From contig NZ_CP044125.1 of the NCBI RefSeq assembly GCF_016864575.1, positions 124,001 to 188,000 of the forward strand: DNA of 64,000 nt, read 5' to 3'. The notes below the pieces were generated by a model that had not been told where the DNA came from, searched no databases, and saw only the letters and a program-made list of their open reading frames with translations. Below, one piece after another: positions 8,583-17,431 of this stretch. Numbering within the stretch: position 1 is the stretch's first letter; every line of letters starts with the position of its first letter. Both the position numbers and the translations under genes were made by a program. The DNA comes from Rhizobium sp. BG4 (lineage in GTDB: Bacteria > Pseudomonadota > Alphaproteobacteria > Rhizobiales > Rhizobiaceae).

Positions 8583-9353
8583 TCAGTTCCGCCATCTTCC
8601 CGAAGAGTTCGCTTCGCTGCTAAAGAAGCGGGATGCGGCCTCGGTGCGATTGCGGACATTCATCTTCTTGTAGATGTTGCGAACGTGAACCTTCACCGTG
8701 TTCTCCGAGAGATGGAGCTCATCGGCGATGATCTTGTTCTGCGTGCCCTTGCAGATGAGATCGAGGATCTGGACTTCGCGGGTGGTCAGGGCGGACATGT
8801 CCCCCTGGCGCAGACGCAGCGCCCCTGCCCCGGCGGCTGCGACCGAACGTGTCTCGTAGAGCGACCGTTCAGGCTGCACCGCCTGGTTCGTCAGCCGGTT
8901 CAGCAATGCGGACGGGAAGTGTTCGCCGCCCTTCATCAAGAGATCGACCGCCGCCATGAACACGTCGAGCCGCAGATTGAGCGGCAGGACGCCGTCGATC
9001 ACCCGTGCCTCGACCAGACGGTTGACATAGGGTTCCATCATATCGATCGCTTCGACCACGAGCGCAATCGACGTCGCGGGATGGTTTTCCCTGACGGCCG
9101 CCAGCGCCTCGCTGAGCTCGGCTCCGGTTATGTGGTAGAAGAGAACGAGCGTGGCATCGTTCGCATCGTTTTCCAGCATGGCCTTGGAGTAGCCCTTGCT
9201 GATGACCTCACAGGTAGGAAACTTTTTCGCGAGAGCCTCGACGAGGCATTCGGAGAACAAGTCTGCATTGGCAATTACAAGTATCGTGTCCCCGGCCGGA
9301 CCGAACTTTCGGCCCTGCTCGGCATCACCAGTCTTCGACGCAGTCATGAACAT
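8583..9353 (-). CDS. LuxR/NarL-type transcriptional regulator with degenerate receiver domain
   Basis: A 256-residue protein. Residues about 20-150 resemble a response-regulator receiver (TILVIANADLFSECLVEAL opening), but the segment that should hold the phospho-acceptor Asp reads LVLFYHITG, with no Asp, so ordinary phosphorylation is unlikely. The C-terminus (about 185-245) is a GerE/LuxR helix-turn-helix, LTTREVQILDLICKGTQNK followed by LSENTVKVHVRNIY. This arrangement recalls CsgD and VpsT, which control biofilm matrix genes. It lies upstream of and divergent from the type I secretion locus, the obvious candidate target (inference). The ATG at 9353 has GGGGAGG five bases upstream. Confidence 0.85.
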   Translation of the reverse strand: MFMTASKTGDAEQGRKFGPAGDTILVIANADLFSECLVEALAKKFPTCEVISKGYSKAMLENDANDATLVLFYHITGAELSEALAAVRENHPATSIALVVEAIDMMEPYVNRLVEARVIDGVLPLNLRLDVFMAAVDLLMKGGEHFPSALLNRLTNQAVQPERSLYETRSVAAAGAGALRLRQGDMSALTTREVQILDLICKGTQNKIIADELHLSENTVKVHVRNIYKKMNVRNRTEAASRFFSSEANSSGRWRN

Positions 9354-10211
9354 TTACGCCTCCCCATAGCGTTACACGTTACAAATGCTTTGAGTGATAC
9401 TTCGGGCCGCCCGGACGGGCGCCCCTGATAATTCCCGTCTTCATTAGTTAGCCATTTCTTAATTATGGTAATACGAAGTTGCATTGAAGGAAATGGCCCA
9501 AACGGGTTAGTTTTTGTAAATATACAATGACATTTCCTATTGCAGCGGTTGTATTGCACCCTTCCTAGATAACTTATGGGGTATATTGCCGATTATTTTT
9601 TGGGTTCGATGGTATTTTCGCATCAATAATAGACAGGCGGTCTTTTTCACTCTTTCGGCCAGCGCCAATTAACCGGAATGTTACTTGTGCAAGTCTTTTG
9701 ACGTAGACTTGAGCCAAAGCGAAGCAGCGCGATCGCCCGCAAATGGGGGCGACCTCCGGCGCGTTCCGGTTCAACCTTGGGGATGATCGGATGGCGCGCT
9801 TGATCAGTCCGGGCGAAGAGCACAAGGCTCCGAAGCGCTAGCCCGAATTGGTATCTAGGAAGTTCAGTATTTCTCCCCCAAAGTTCTAGGGTCGCTGACT
9901 GGCGGCACCCGAAACGCGGAATATCCCCTCACGACTGCGATATCTCTGCTTTTCTATTGGGGCAACTCAAACAACTGAAAGCATGAAGTCTTCAATCACA
10001 TGATTGCGGAACTAGATCTGTGCGTCCTTGTACTGAGTTACGCGCAATCCAATACGTCAGGTTTGGCCAACAAACCGAGAATTGAACCGCAGATGATCAG
10101 GTAATGCATACATCTGCATACCAGTAACAGTATCGGAGTAAGCGCGAGTAAATCCCATTTGAGATGAGAGGGATTTCGCACACTGCTCCGAATTCCTTTG
10201 GAGGAAGCGAA
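9354..10211. other. Long AT-rich divergent intergenic region between luxR-type gene and secretion locus
   Basis: About 860 bases with no convincing gene on either strand. It contains several inverted repeats: TGCATTGAAGGAAATG (9480-9495) against CATTTCCTATTGCA (9531-9544), enclosing TTGTA-AATA-TACAA (9514-9527); CAAGTC/GACTTG near 9690-9712; and CAATCA-CA-TGATTG (9993-10006). A CtrA-like half-match, TTAG-N7-TTAA, lies at 9448-9462. The size and symmetry suggest a heavily regulated double promoter region. Confidence 0.5.
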
Positions 10212-11255
10212 ATGTCTAACTATCAGCCCGGTGGTGACACCGAAACCAACAACATCGGTGCGCTTGCCGACGGTTTCCTGGGCAATACCGCAATCAATGA
10301 TCCGGACACCTCGAACGGTTCGACCGCCTATATCGGCGGCCTTGCCAATGGCGACAACCGCGACAACACCACGAATACCGACAACAGTGATAACAGCGAC
10401 AATAGCAACAACAGCGATAACAGCGACAACAGCTCGGATATCACTGTCGACGCTACGCTCGATCTGCTGAACGGCAACAATCGCGACAACAGCTACGATT
10501 GGGACTACGACAGCAAGACGACCAACACCAATATCAATGATGCGGACACCAAAACGACCACCATCACCGATACGGATGTGAAGTCGGACTATGACTGGAG
10601 CTACGACAGCAAGTCGTACAGCGACAACGATATCAACACGAAGACCGACACCGACATCAAGACGGTCACCGATACCGACGTCAAGACGACCACGACGAGC
10701 GACAGCTTCAATACGGCTGACAGCTTCAACAAGACCGACAACGACACCACGAATACGGCGGACAGCTTCAACAAGTCGGACGACGACTTCGCGACGGTTC
10801 ATGACGTCAAGGACTTCGACAACCTCGGCATCGCCGGCGGTGACGTGAACTTCAACCTCGGTGACAACTTCTCCTTCACCCTGGATGTCGACAACATCCT
10901 GAACGGCAGCCTCGGTGGCGGCAATGCCTTCAATGCCATCCAGGCGAACCATCTTGCGGACCAGGATTCGGTCTGGAGCATGAAGATGGATGCCGCGAAT
11001 GCGACCAATAACGTCTCCACCGCGGGCAATAGCGCGACCGGTGCGGAAGGTATCGATCTCGGCCACCATGGCGGCTGGACCGGCGGTGCCGGTGACGACG
11101 TCAACGGCTCGAGCGTTGCGGATGCGTCCTCGATCCTTGCGAATTCGGGTATCCATATGGAACTCGTGCAAGGCGCGAACATGCTCAGCAATACGTTCGA
11201 CGCGATCGGCCACGACTCCAATACCGTGGGCCAGGACTCGCACGACGGCGCATAA
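10212..11255 (+). CDS. Acidic Asp/Asn/Thr-rich repeat protein, putative type I secretion substrate
   Basis: A 347-residue, very acidic protein with no signal peptide and no cysteine noticed. Residues about 50-75 are a run of DNS/DNN triplets. Residues about 90-205 alternate TDTDIKT/TDTDVKT and ADSFNKTD/ADSFNKSD units. The C-terminal third is Gly/Asn-rich (NLGIAGGDVNFNLGDNFSF, GGWTGGAGDDVNGSS) and includes VQGANMLSNTFDAIG, which resembles repeats in the next gene. Classical RTX nonapeptides (GGxGxDxUx) are absent. The ATG at 10212 has GGAGGAAG upstream. Position directly before an ABC exporter and HlyD gene suggests it is exported by them (inference). No known family was recognised. Confidence 0.8.
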   Translation: MSNYQPGGDTETNNIGALADGFLGNTAINDPDTSNGSTAYIGGLANGDNRDNTTNTDNSDNSDNSNNSDNSDNSSDITVDATLDLLNGNNRDNSYDWDYDSKTTNTNINDADTKTTTITDTDVKSDYDWSYDSKSYSDNDINTKTDTDIKTVTDTDVKTTTTSDSFNTADSFNKTDNDTTNTADSFNKSDDDFATVHDVKDFDNLGIAGGDVNFNLGDNFSFTLDVDNILNGSLGGGNAFNAIQANHLADQDSVWSMKMDAANATNNVSTAGNSATGAEGIDLGHHGGWTGGAGDDVNGSSVADASSILANSGIHMELVQGANMLSNTFDAIGHDSNTVGQDSHDGA

Positions 11256-11278
11256 CCTCCAGGACTGTCCAAGACATC

Positions 11279-11304
11279 CTGCACCGGCGGTCCCGCCGGT
11301 GCAG
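11279..11304 (+). terminator. Stem-loop between the two putative substrate genes
   Basis: CTGCACCGGC / GCCGGTGCAG perfect ten-pair stem with loop GGTCCC, followed by only three T residues. It could be a weak terminator or a 3'-end stabiliser that lets the upstream substrate gene be expressed above the exporter genes. Confidence 0.55.
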
Positions 11305-11395
11305 TTTGGCGGCTTGATGCAGCACACGAGAGTATCCGTGACGGGCGGGTATGCTGTTGAGAGGCCGGGCACCGTGGCAAACGGGAGGGGCCACC

Positions 11396-13459
11396 ATGCA
11401 TACAGAGAAGCTTTCAGAAATCATTGCGCACTTCATCGGCCTATTCGATACGGCGACCGAAGAAGCGAAAATGCGCAATGCCTATGCCGAGGGTTCTCGG
11501 CCGACCGAAGACAGCGCGCTGCCGCATGACGAAGAAGCGGCCGCGCAGAAATTTGCCTCGGATCTCGAGCTGAAAGACTACGATCCGAGCGCGCCTTACC
11601 GGTCACTCGCCTATGACATCAATTTCGCGCATCCGCGCTTCCTCGGCCATGCCTTCGAGGAAAGTATCGCCAAGCTGAACGAGCTGGCGCATCGCGACCT
11701 GACAGGGCTGCATTTCACCCCGCAGATCACCGTTCCGGGCGAAGATCCGCTGCTGCCGATCTATGCCGGTCCGGGCTCGATGATCGCGCATGTCTCGCAG
11801 ATCAACATCCTCTATGACGACGACTTCCTGAACCTGTCGGATCAGCAGGTCGATCCTCGCGACACCAGTTTCGTGACGATGAAGCTGATCGAGTATGAGG
11901 AGAAGGCCGAGGCGCTGTCGCCGTTCCAGGAGATCCACCGGACCGACAATGCCGAGGCGCTGACCAAAATCGCCGACAGCATGCACGACTATATCCGCTC
12001 GATGCCGGAGGCGTCCGATGAGACACCTGACGGTCAGCCGCAACCGACCTTCGTGACCGACGGCGATGCCGACAGCCCGACCTATCTCTACAAGAGTGCG
12101 GGCGATGATCTCAGCAGTCCGTCCTATATCGTCAACGGCGTTGCCACCACGACGGCACCGGTGCTCGACGACATGATGCCGGACCGCGGCATCGCCAAGC
12201 CGCCGGCCGACCTTGAAGACAGCAAGAGCGACACGCCGCAGGAAGAGCATGGCGGCCCGGGCAATACGCTCGAAATCGCAGCCGGCGCCAATGTGCTCGC
12301 CAATATCGTGCAGATAACCGATACCTCGGTGATCTCGTCCGTGACCGCCGTGATGGGCAACTACCATCAGATCGACGCGATCACCCAGAGCTATATCTAT
12401 AGCGACCACGACGATTTCGGCGGCGTCTTCGACAAGTCGCAAAGTGCTGCGACCGTCGCCAACAATATCGCCAGCTTCCAGCGCAGCGTCTATGACGACG
12501 GTGGCTCGCAGCATTCTGCCTCCACCGACGACGGACACGATCCGACCTTCCCGACCGCCTGGCGCGTCAGCGTCGTCAATGGCGACGTGTCCTTCGTCAA
12601 CTGGATCGAGCAGTATCATTTCGTCAACGACAACGACACGATGACGATCACCGCCACCGGCACGGATGCGACCGTGCTGACGGGCGGCAACTCGGCCGTC
12701 AATTTCGCGTCGATGTTCGGCATCGGCATGCAATACGATCTGGTGATCGTCGGCGGCAACGTTCTCGACATGAACGTCATCTCGCAGATCTCGGTGCTCT
12801 ACGACAATGATTGGGCCCGCGGCCAGGACGGTGCCCCCGGCGCCACGATCCAGGGCGGCAACAACCTGATCTGGAACCTTGCCGAGATCCACAATGTCGG
12901 CGCCAACGACCGCTTCCAGGCGATGCCCGACTACATGGCCGCCACCCAGAAGGCGATCGAGGAACGCGATCCCTCGATGCCGGAAGGACTTGCCCATGAC
13001 GCCAACTTCGCCGGCTATGCGGGGCTCAACGTCCTCTACATCACCGGCAACCTCTATGACGTCAACGTCATCAAGCAGGTGAGCATTCTCGGCGATTCCG
13101 ACGACGTCACCCATGTCATCTCGTCGATCGCCCAGAACAATCAGAACGCCACGATCCATGTCGATACCGGCAGCAATGCCGTCGTCAACATCGCCCAGAT
13201 CATGGATTACGATACGATTGGCCATACGACCTACCTGAATGGCCAGCTCTATTCCGATGCGATTCTGATCCAGAGTGGCCTTGTCGAACACGACACGACG
13301 CAGCCGCAGCAGGCACCGCTTGCCAATGAAGCCATCGCCTTCCTCGGCAACGACAGTGACCAGCACGCCAGCGGCTCCGACGACGTGACGATCAATGGCG
13401 GCCACGACTACGCATGGCACCTGACCCACCCGGATGTGATGCAAGGCGTCACCGCATAG
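11396..13459 (+). CDS. Large acidic repeat protein of type I secretion locus, putative exported protein
   Basis: A 687-residue acidic protein without signal peptide or membrane helix. From about residue 290 to 665 it holds about four imperfect repeats. Each has an arm like TGSNAVVNIAQIMDYDTIG or AAGANVLANIVQITDTSVIS and a second arm like YDVNVIKQVSILGDSDD or LDMNVISQISVLYDNDW. A lone half-unit (MIAHVSQINILYDDDF) occurs near residue 130. The repeats may form a beta-solenoid-like fold, but this is inference. The ATG at 11396 follows GGGAGGGG; an upstream in-frame start at 11351 has no such support. It sits between the first substrate and the exporter genes and may be a second substrate. I do not recognise a named family. 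Confidence 0.8.
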   Translation: MHTEKLSEIIAHFIGLFDTATEEAKMRNAYAEGSRPTEDSALPHDEEAAAQKFASDLELKDYDPSAPYRSLAYDINFAHPRFLGHAFEESIAKLNELAHRDLTGLHFTPQITVPGEDPLLPIYAGPGSMIAHVSQINILYDDDFLNLSDQQVDPRDTSFVTMKLIEYEEKAEALSPFQEIHRTDNAEALTKIADSMHDYIRSMPEASDETPDGQPQPTFVTDGDADSPTYLYKSAGDDLSSPSYIVNGVATTTAPVLDDMMPDRGIAKPPADLEDSKSDTPQEEHGGPGNTLEIAAGANVLANIVQITDTSVISSVTAVMGNYHQIDAITQSYIYSDHDDFGGVFDKSQSAATVANNIASFQRSVYDDGGSQHSASTDDGHDPTFPTAWRVSVVNGDVSFVNWIEQYHFVNDNDTMTITATGTDATVLTGGNSAVNFASMFGIGMQYDLVIVGGNVLDMNVISQISVLYDNDWARGQDGAPGATIQGGNNLIWNLAEIHNVGANDRFQAMPDYMAATQKAIEERDPSMPEGLAHDANFAGYAGLNVLYITGNLYDVNVIKQVSILGDSDDVTHVISSIAQNNQNATIHVDTGSNAVVNIAQIMDYDTIGHTTYLNGQLYSDAILIQSGLVEHDTTQPQQAPLANEAIAFLGNDSDQHASGSDDVTINGGHDYAWHLTHPDVMQGVTA

Positions 13460-13483
13460 TTTTGAGTAGAGGGAAGCGCTCCC

Positions 13484-15997
13484 ATGAATCACATTCCAAA
13501 GAACACCTTCACCGGAAGCCGCACTTTGGGACTCGGCCGGCGCGGCAGCGCGTTCGACGAGGATATGACCGATGCCTGCATGTCGGCGATCGACGACGCT
13601 GTCGCCAATCTTCGCCTGCTGACCGAGAAGCGCGCCGCAGCGCGCGCCGCCGAAGCTGCTGCCTTCCGGGCCGCTGCCGCCGAGGATCTTGCACGGACGG
13701 CTGAGGTGCCGGAAGCCGTCGAGGCTGAGGAAGAGGTTGCTGCGATCGAGATTGCCGCTGTGCCCGAAGCTGCCGCTCCGGCTGAACCGGAGATTCTGGC
13801 CGAAGAGCCGGCACCGGTTGAGCATGAAGACACAGAGGCGCGGGCGGAAGTGGAGGTCGCGGCTCCGACAGTGATCGAAGCGACGGCCGAAATCGAAACC
13901 GTTCAGCAGGCCGAGGTTCTGCAAGAGCCCAAGGCCGTAGAGGTAGAAACGCCTCCCGCACCGGTCGAAATCGCGACAGCGGTGGTCGAGCCTCCGGCCG
14001 TGCAGGCAGAACCCGTGAGCGCTCCGGTAGCGGCCGAAGCCGAAGAGACAGTCGCTCGCCGCACACCGCAGACGCCGGAGATGCCGGAAGCCATTCCGCA
14101 GGAGCCTTCGGAGCTGAAGCAGAGCCCGACGATCCCGTTCGGCAAGACGATCGAGGGCAATACCGGCCCGCTGCAGGAAAACGACCGGCGGCTGAAGACC
14201 GGCGGGGGCGGCAATGGCAAGGATCCGGATTCCGGTGGTGGCGGAGGCGGTGGCGGCGGCAACGGCGCGAACTTCCACAAGCGCAGCGAGCCGGTGAATT
14301 TCGCGGCCAGCCTCGCCAAGGGCATTGCTGCGGTCCGCCGCAACATGGTGATCGTCATGGCCTTCACCATCGCCATCAACATTCTGCTGCTGGCGATCCC
14401 GCTCTATCTCTTCCAGATTTCCGACCGCGTGCTGACCAGCCGCTCGATCGATACGCTGGTGATGCTGACGATCGCCGTGCTCGGCGCCGTGCTGATCCAG
14501 GCCTTCCTCGATTCGATCCGCCGCTTCATCCTGATGCGCACCGCCGTCGAGCTCGAAGTGCAGCTGGGGGCGCCGATCCTCAGCGCCGCCGCCCGCGCCT
14601 CGCTTCATGGCACCGGCAAGGATTACCAGATCCTCCAGGACCTGCAGCAACTGCGCGGCTTCCTGACGTCAGGGACGCTGATCGCCTTCCTCGACGCGCC
14701 GCTGATGCCGCTGTTCATCGTCGTGGTCTATCTCGTGCATCCGCATCTCGGCCTGATCATCATGGCCTGCTGCGCGGTGCTGTTCTTCATCGCCTATCTG
14801 AACCAGAAGTTCACGGCGCGGCAGTTCGCCGACGCAAACACCTATCTCAGCCGCGCCAACTTCCACCTCGATTCCATGGCGCGCAACTCGCAGATCATCA
14901 ATGCGCTCGCCATGATCCCGGAAGCGGTGAAGATGTGGGGCCGGGAGACGGCCGGATCGCTGAAGAGCCATGTGGCCGCCCAGGACCGCAACATCATCTT
15001 CTCCGGCATCTCCAAGGCCTGCCGCATGATCACGCAGGTCGCACTGCTCGGCTGGGGCGCGCATTTGTCACTCTCCGGTGAATTGACCGGTGGCATGGTG
15101 ATCGCCGCCTCCATCGTCTCGGGACGCGCGCTGGCGCCGATCGAGGGCGCGATCGAAGGCTGGCATCAGTTCAACCGCTCGGCTGCCGCCTATGGCCGCA
15201 TCAAGCAGCTGCTGATCAACTCGCCGCTCAACTTCCCGCGGCTGCGCCTGCCCAATCCGGAAGGCCGTCTCGATGTCGAGCGCATCCTGTTCGTGCCGCC
15301 GCCGCAGAAGAAGGTCATCCTCAACGGCATTTCCTTCTCGCTGAGGAAGGGCGAATCCCTTGCCGTCATCGGCAATTCGGGTTCCGGCAAGACGACGCTC
15401 GGCAAGATGCTGGTCGGTTCGATCCTGCCGACATCGGGCAATGTGCGTCTCGACCTGATGGACCTGCGCAACTGGGATCAGCGGCAGTTCGGCGAAAGCA
15501 TCGGCTATCTGCCGCAGGACGTGCAGCTCTTCCCCGGGACGATCAAGGCGAATATCTCCCGCATGCGCGACGATATCGACGATCACCAGATCTACGAGGC
15601 CGCGGTTCTGGCCGACGTGCACGAGCTGATCGCCAGCTTCCCGCAGGGCTACGAGACGATCGTCGCGGCCGATGGCGCGCCGCTTTCCGGCGGCCAGAAG
15701 CAGCGCATCGCGCTTGCCCGCGCCTTCTTCGGCAATCCGAAATTCGTCGTTCTCGACGAACCGAATTCCAACCTCGACACGCAGGGCGAGGCCGCGCTTG
15801 CCCGCGCGCTGATCCATGCCAAGAAGCAGGGCATCACCACGGTGACCATCACCCAGCGCCCTGCCCTTTTGCAATGCGTCGACAAGATCCTGCTTCTGAA
15901 AGACGGCTCGGTCGGCATGTTCGGCGAGCGCATGGAAGTTCTGCAGGCGCTGCAGGGCAACGGCAACAATCGTCCTCAGCCGCGTATCGAAGGGTAA
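13484..15997 (+). CDS. Type I secretion ABC exporter (PrtD/PrsD family) with long N-terminal extension
   Basis: An 837-residue inner-membrane ATP-binding exporter. Residues 1-285 are an Ala/Glu/Pro-rich, probably disordered extension ending in a run of nine glycines near residue 250. Residues about 290-580 form the six-helix transmembrane domain (VIVMAFTIAINILLLAIPLY). Residues about 600-830 are the nucleotide-binding domain, with Walker A GNSGSGKTT (about 630), signature LSGGQKQR (about 733) and Walker B FVVLDEP (about 755). PrtD/PrsD proteins are normally about 570-600 residues, so the extension is unusual. The ribosome site GAGGGAAGCG precedes the ATG. The next gene follows after five bases. 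Confidence 0.92.
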   Translation: MNHIPKNTFTGSRTLGLGRRGSAFDEDMTDACMSAIDDAVANLRLLTEKRAAARAAEAAAFRAAAAEDLARTAEVPEAVEAEEEVAAIEIAAVPEAAAPAEPEILAEEPAPVEHEDTEARAEVEVAAPTVIEATAEIETVQQAEVLQEPKAVEVETPPAPVEIATAVVEPPAVQAEPVSAPVAAEAEETVARRTPQTPEMPEAIPQEPSELKQSPTIPFGKTIEGNTGPLQENDRRLKTGGGGNGKDPDSGGGGGGGGGNGANFHKRSEPVNFAASLAKGIAAVRRNMVIVMAFTIAINILLLAIPLYLFQISDRVLTSRSIDTLVMLTIAVLGAVLIQAFLDSIRRFILMRTAVELEVQLGAPILSAAARASLHGTGKDYQILQDLQQLRGFLTSGTLIAFLDAPLMPLFIVVVYLVHPHLGLIIMACCAVLFFIAYLNQKFTARQFADANTYLSRANFHLDSMARNSQIINALAMIPEAVKMWGRETAGSLKSHVAAQDRNIIFSGISKACRMITQVALLGWGAHLSLSGELTGGMVIAASIVSGRALAPIEGAIEGWHQFNRSAAAYGRIKQLLINSPLNFPRLRLPNPEGRLDVERILFVPPPQKKVILNGISFSLRKGESLAVIGNSGSGKTTLGKMLVGSILPTSGNVRLDLMDLRNWDQRQFGESIGYLPQDVQLFPGTIKANISRMRDDIDDHQIYEAAVLADVHELIASFPQGYETIVAADGAPLSGGQKQRIALARAFFGNPKFVVLDEPNSNLDTQGEAALARALIHAKKQGITTVTITQRPALLQCVDKILLLKDGSVGMFGERMEVLQALQGNGNNRPQPRIEG

Positions 15998-16002
15998 TCG
16001 AA

Positions 16003-17349
16003 ATGGCTCATACCAGTCTGCAGACGGTCAACAATCCGGTCGAATGGTATAGCGAGGTTCCACGCTCGATCCGCTATCACACGATGATCGGGCTTGCCGT
16101 GCTGATCATATCCTTCGGCAGCTTCGGCTTCTGGGCCGGCACTGCGCCGCTTGCCTCGGCGATCATCGCCCAGGGCAGCTTCGTCGCGACCGGCAACAAC
16201 AAGATCGTCCAGCATCTCGAAGGCGGGATCATCAAAGACATGCGCGTCAGCGAAGGCGACGTCGTCAAGGAAGGCGACGTGCTGCTGACGCTCGATCCGA
16301 CTGCAGCGCTCTCCAACGACCGCATGCTGAAACTGCGGCGTCTGCGTCTGGAAGCCGTCGTTGCCCGCCTGCATGCCGAGGCCGCCGGCGACCGGGATTT
16401 CAAGATCCCCGACATCGTCATGGCCGAAGCCAGCGACCCCGATATCGGCTCGATCATCCAGAGCCAGAACATCGTCTTTCACAGCAAGCAGGTGAAGCTT
16501 GAGGAACAGCTGAACCTGATCGAGAAGAACATCGCTTCGCTCGAATACCGCTACAAGGGCTATAGCGGCCAGAAGGACTCCTTCGACCGGCAGCTGGCGC
16601 TTTTGACCGAAGAGCGCGATTCCAAGGCCCGCCTCGTCAAGGTCGGCTATATGCGCAGGACCGACCTCCTGGCGATCGAGCGCGCCATGGCGGATGCGAT
16701 GGGCGATATCTCGCGCCTGCAGGGCGAGCTCAACGAGAGCGAGGCTGAGATCGCCAAGTTCCGCCAGGAAGCGATCATTGCCGTCAACTCCAACAAGCAG
16801 GCGGCGCTCGATGCGCTGGAAACCGCTGAATCGGATCTCGACAGCGTGCGCGAGCAGGTGCGCGAGGCACAGGGCGTGCTTGAGCGCACCGTCATCCGCT
16901 CGCCGGTCAACGGCACTGTCGTGCGCGCTTATTACCACACGGCCGGCGGCGTCATCACCACCGGCAAGCCGATCATGGAAATCCTGCCGGCCCATGTGCC
17001 GCTGATCATCGAAGCGCAGGTGCTGCGCACCTCTATCGACCAGCTGCATGAAGGTCAGACGGCGGCGATCCGGCTCTCGGCACTGAACCGGCGCACGACG
17101 CCGGTACTCAATGGCAAGGTCTTCTATGTCTCGGCGGACTCGATCGAAGAGAATGCCGGGCTGCAGACCAAGGACGTCTATATCGTCCGCGTCGAAATCC
17201 CGGATTCGGAGATCGCCAAAGTGCATAATTTCCACCCGGTCCCCGGCATGCCGGCCGACGTGTTGATCCAGACCTCGGAGCGCACCTTCTTCGAATATAT
17301 CACCAAGCCGATCACCGACAGCATGTCGCGTGCCTTCAAGGAGCGCTGA
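16003..17349 (+). CDS. HlyD-family type I secretion periplasmic adaptor (PrsE-like membrane fusion protein)
   Basis: A 448-residue adaptor protein. One membrane helix (about 27-46) is followed by a split lipoyl/biotinyl-like domain (VQHLEGGIIKDMRVSEGDVV), a long coiled-coil hairpin (about 130-310) and a C-terminal beta-barrel domain. The C-terminal signature (PVPGMPADVLIQTSERTFF) is typical of HlyD/PrtE proteins. It links the ABC exporter to an outer-membrane TolC-type channel, which is not encoded in this locus. The ATG at 16003 lies five bases after the exporter stop codon and follows GAAGGG. The frame is open further upstream only as overlap with the exporter gene. Confidence 0.93.
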   Translation: MAHTSLQTVNNPVEWYSEVPRSIRYHTMIGLAVLIISFGSFGFWAGTAPLASAIIAQGSFVATGNNKIVQHLEGGIIKDMRVSEGDVVKEGDVLLTLDPTAALSNDRMLKLRRLRLEAVVARLHAEAAGDRDFKIPDIVMAEASDPDIGSIIQSQNIVFHSKQVKLEEQLNLIEKNIASLEYRYKGYSGQKDSFDRQLALLTEERDSKARLVKVGYMRRTDLLAIERAMADAMGDISRLQGELNESEAEIAKFRQEAIIAVNSNKQAALDALETAESDLDSVREQVREAQGVLERTVIRSPVNGTVVRAYYHTAGGVITTGKPIMEILPAHVPLIIEAQVLRTSIDQLHEGQTAAIRLSALNRRTTPVLNGKVFYVSADSIEENAGLQTKDVYIVRVEIPDSEIAKVHNFHPVPGMPADVLIQTSERTFFEYITKPITDSMSRAFKER

Positions 17350-17431
17350 GATTTATAATACAAAGAGACTAGGAGCTTCCGCCGCCGATCTGCAGTATTC
17401 TCGCTCGCAGGATCGGTTGGTGGAGGCTTCT

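Noticed and set aside
9574-9825. An 83-codon minus-strand frame in the long intergenic region
   Set aside because: No ribosome site, poor codon bias and no recognisable features, in an AT-rich regulatory region.
10380-10440. CRISPR-like short repeats
   Set aside because: They are in-frame codon repeats (Asp-Asn-Ser) inside a protein gene, with no constant repeat length and no unique spacers.
11603-14650. A minus-strand open frame of about 1,000 codons opposite the secretion genes
   Set aside because: It is antisense to well-supported genes with clear domains and good ribosome sites. Long antisense frames are expected in high-GC DNA with strong third-position bias.
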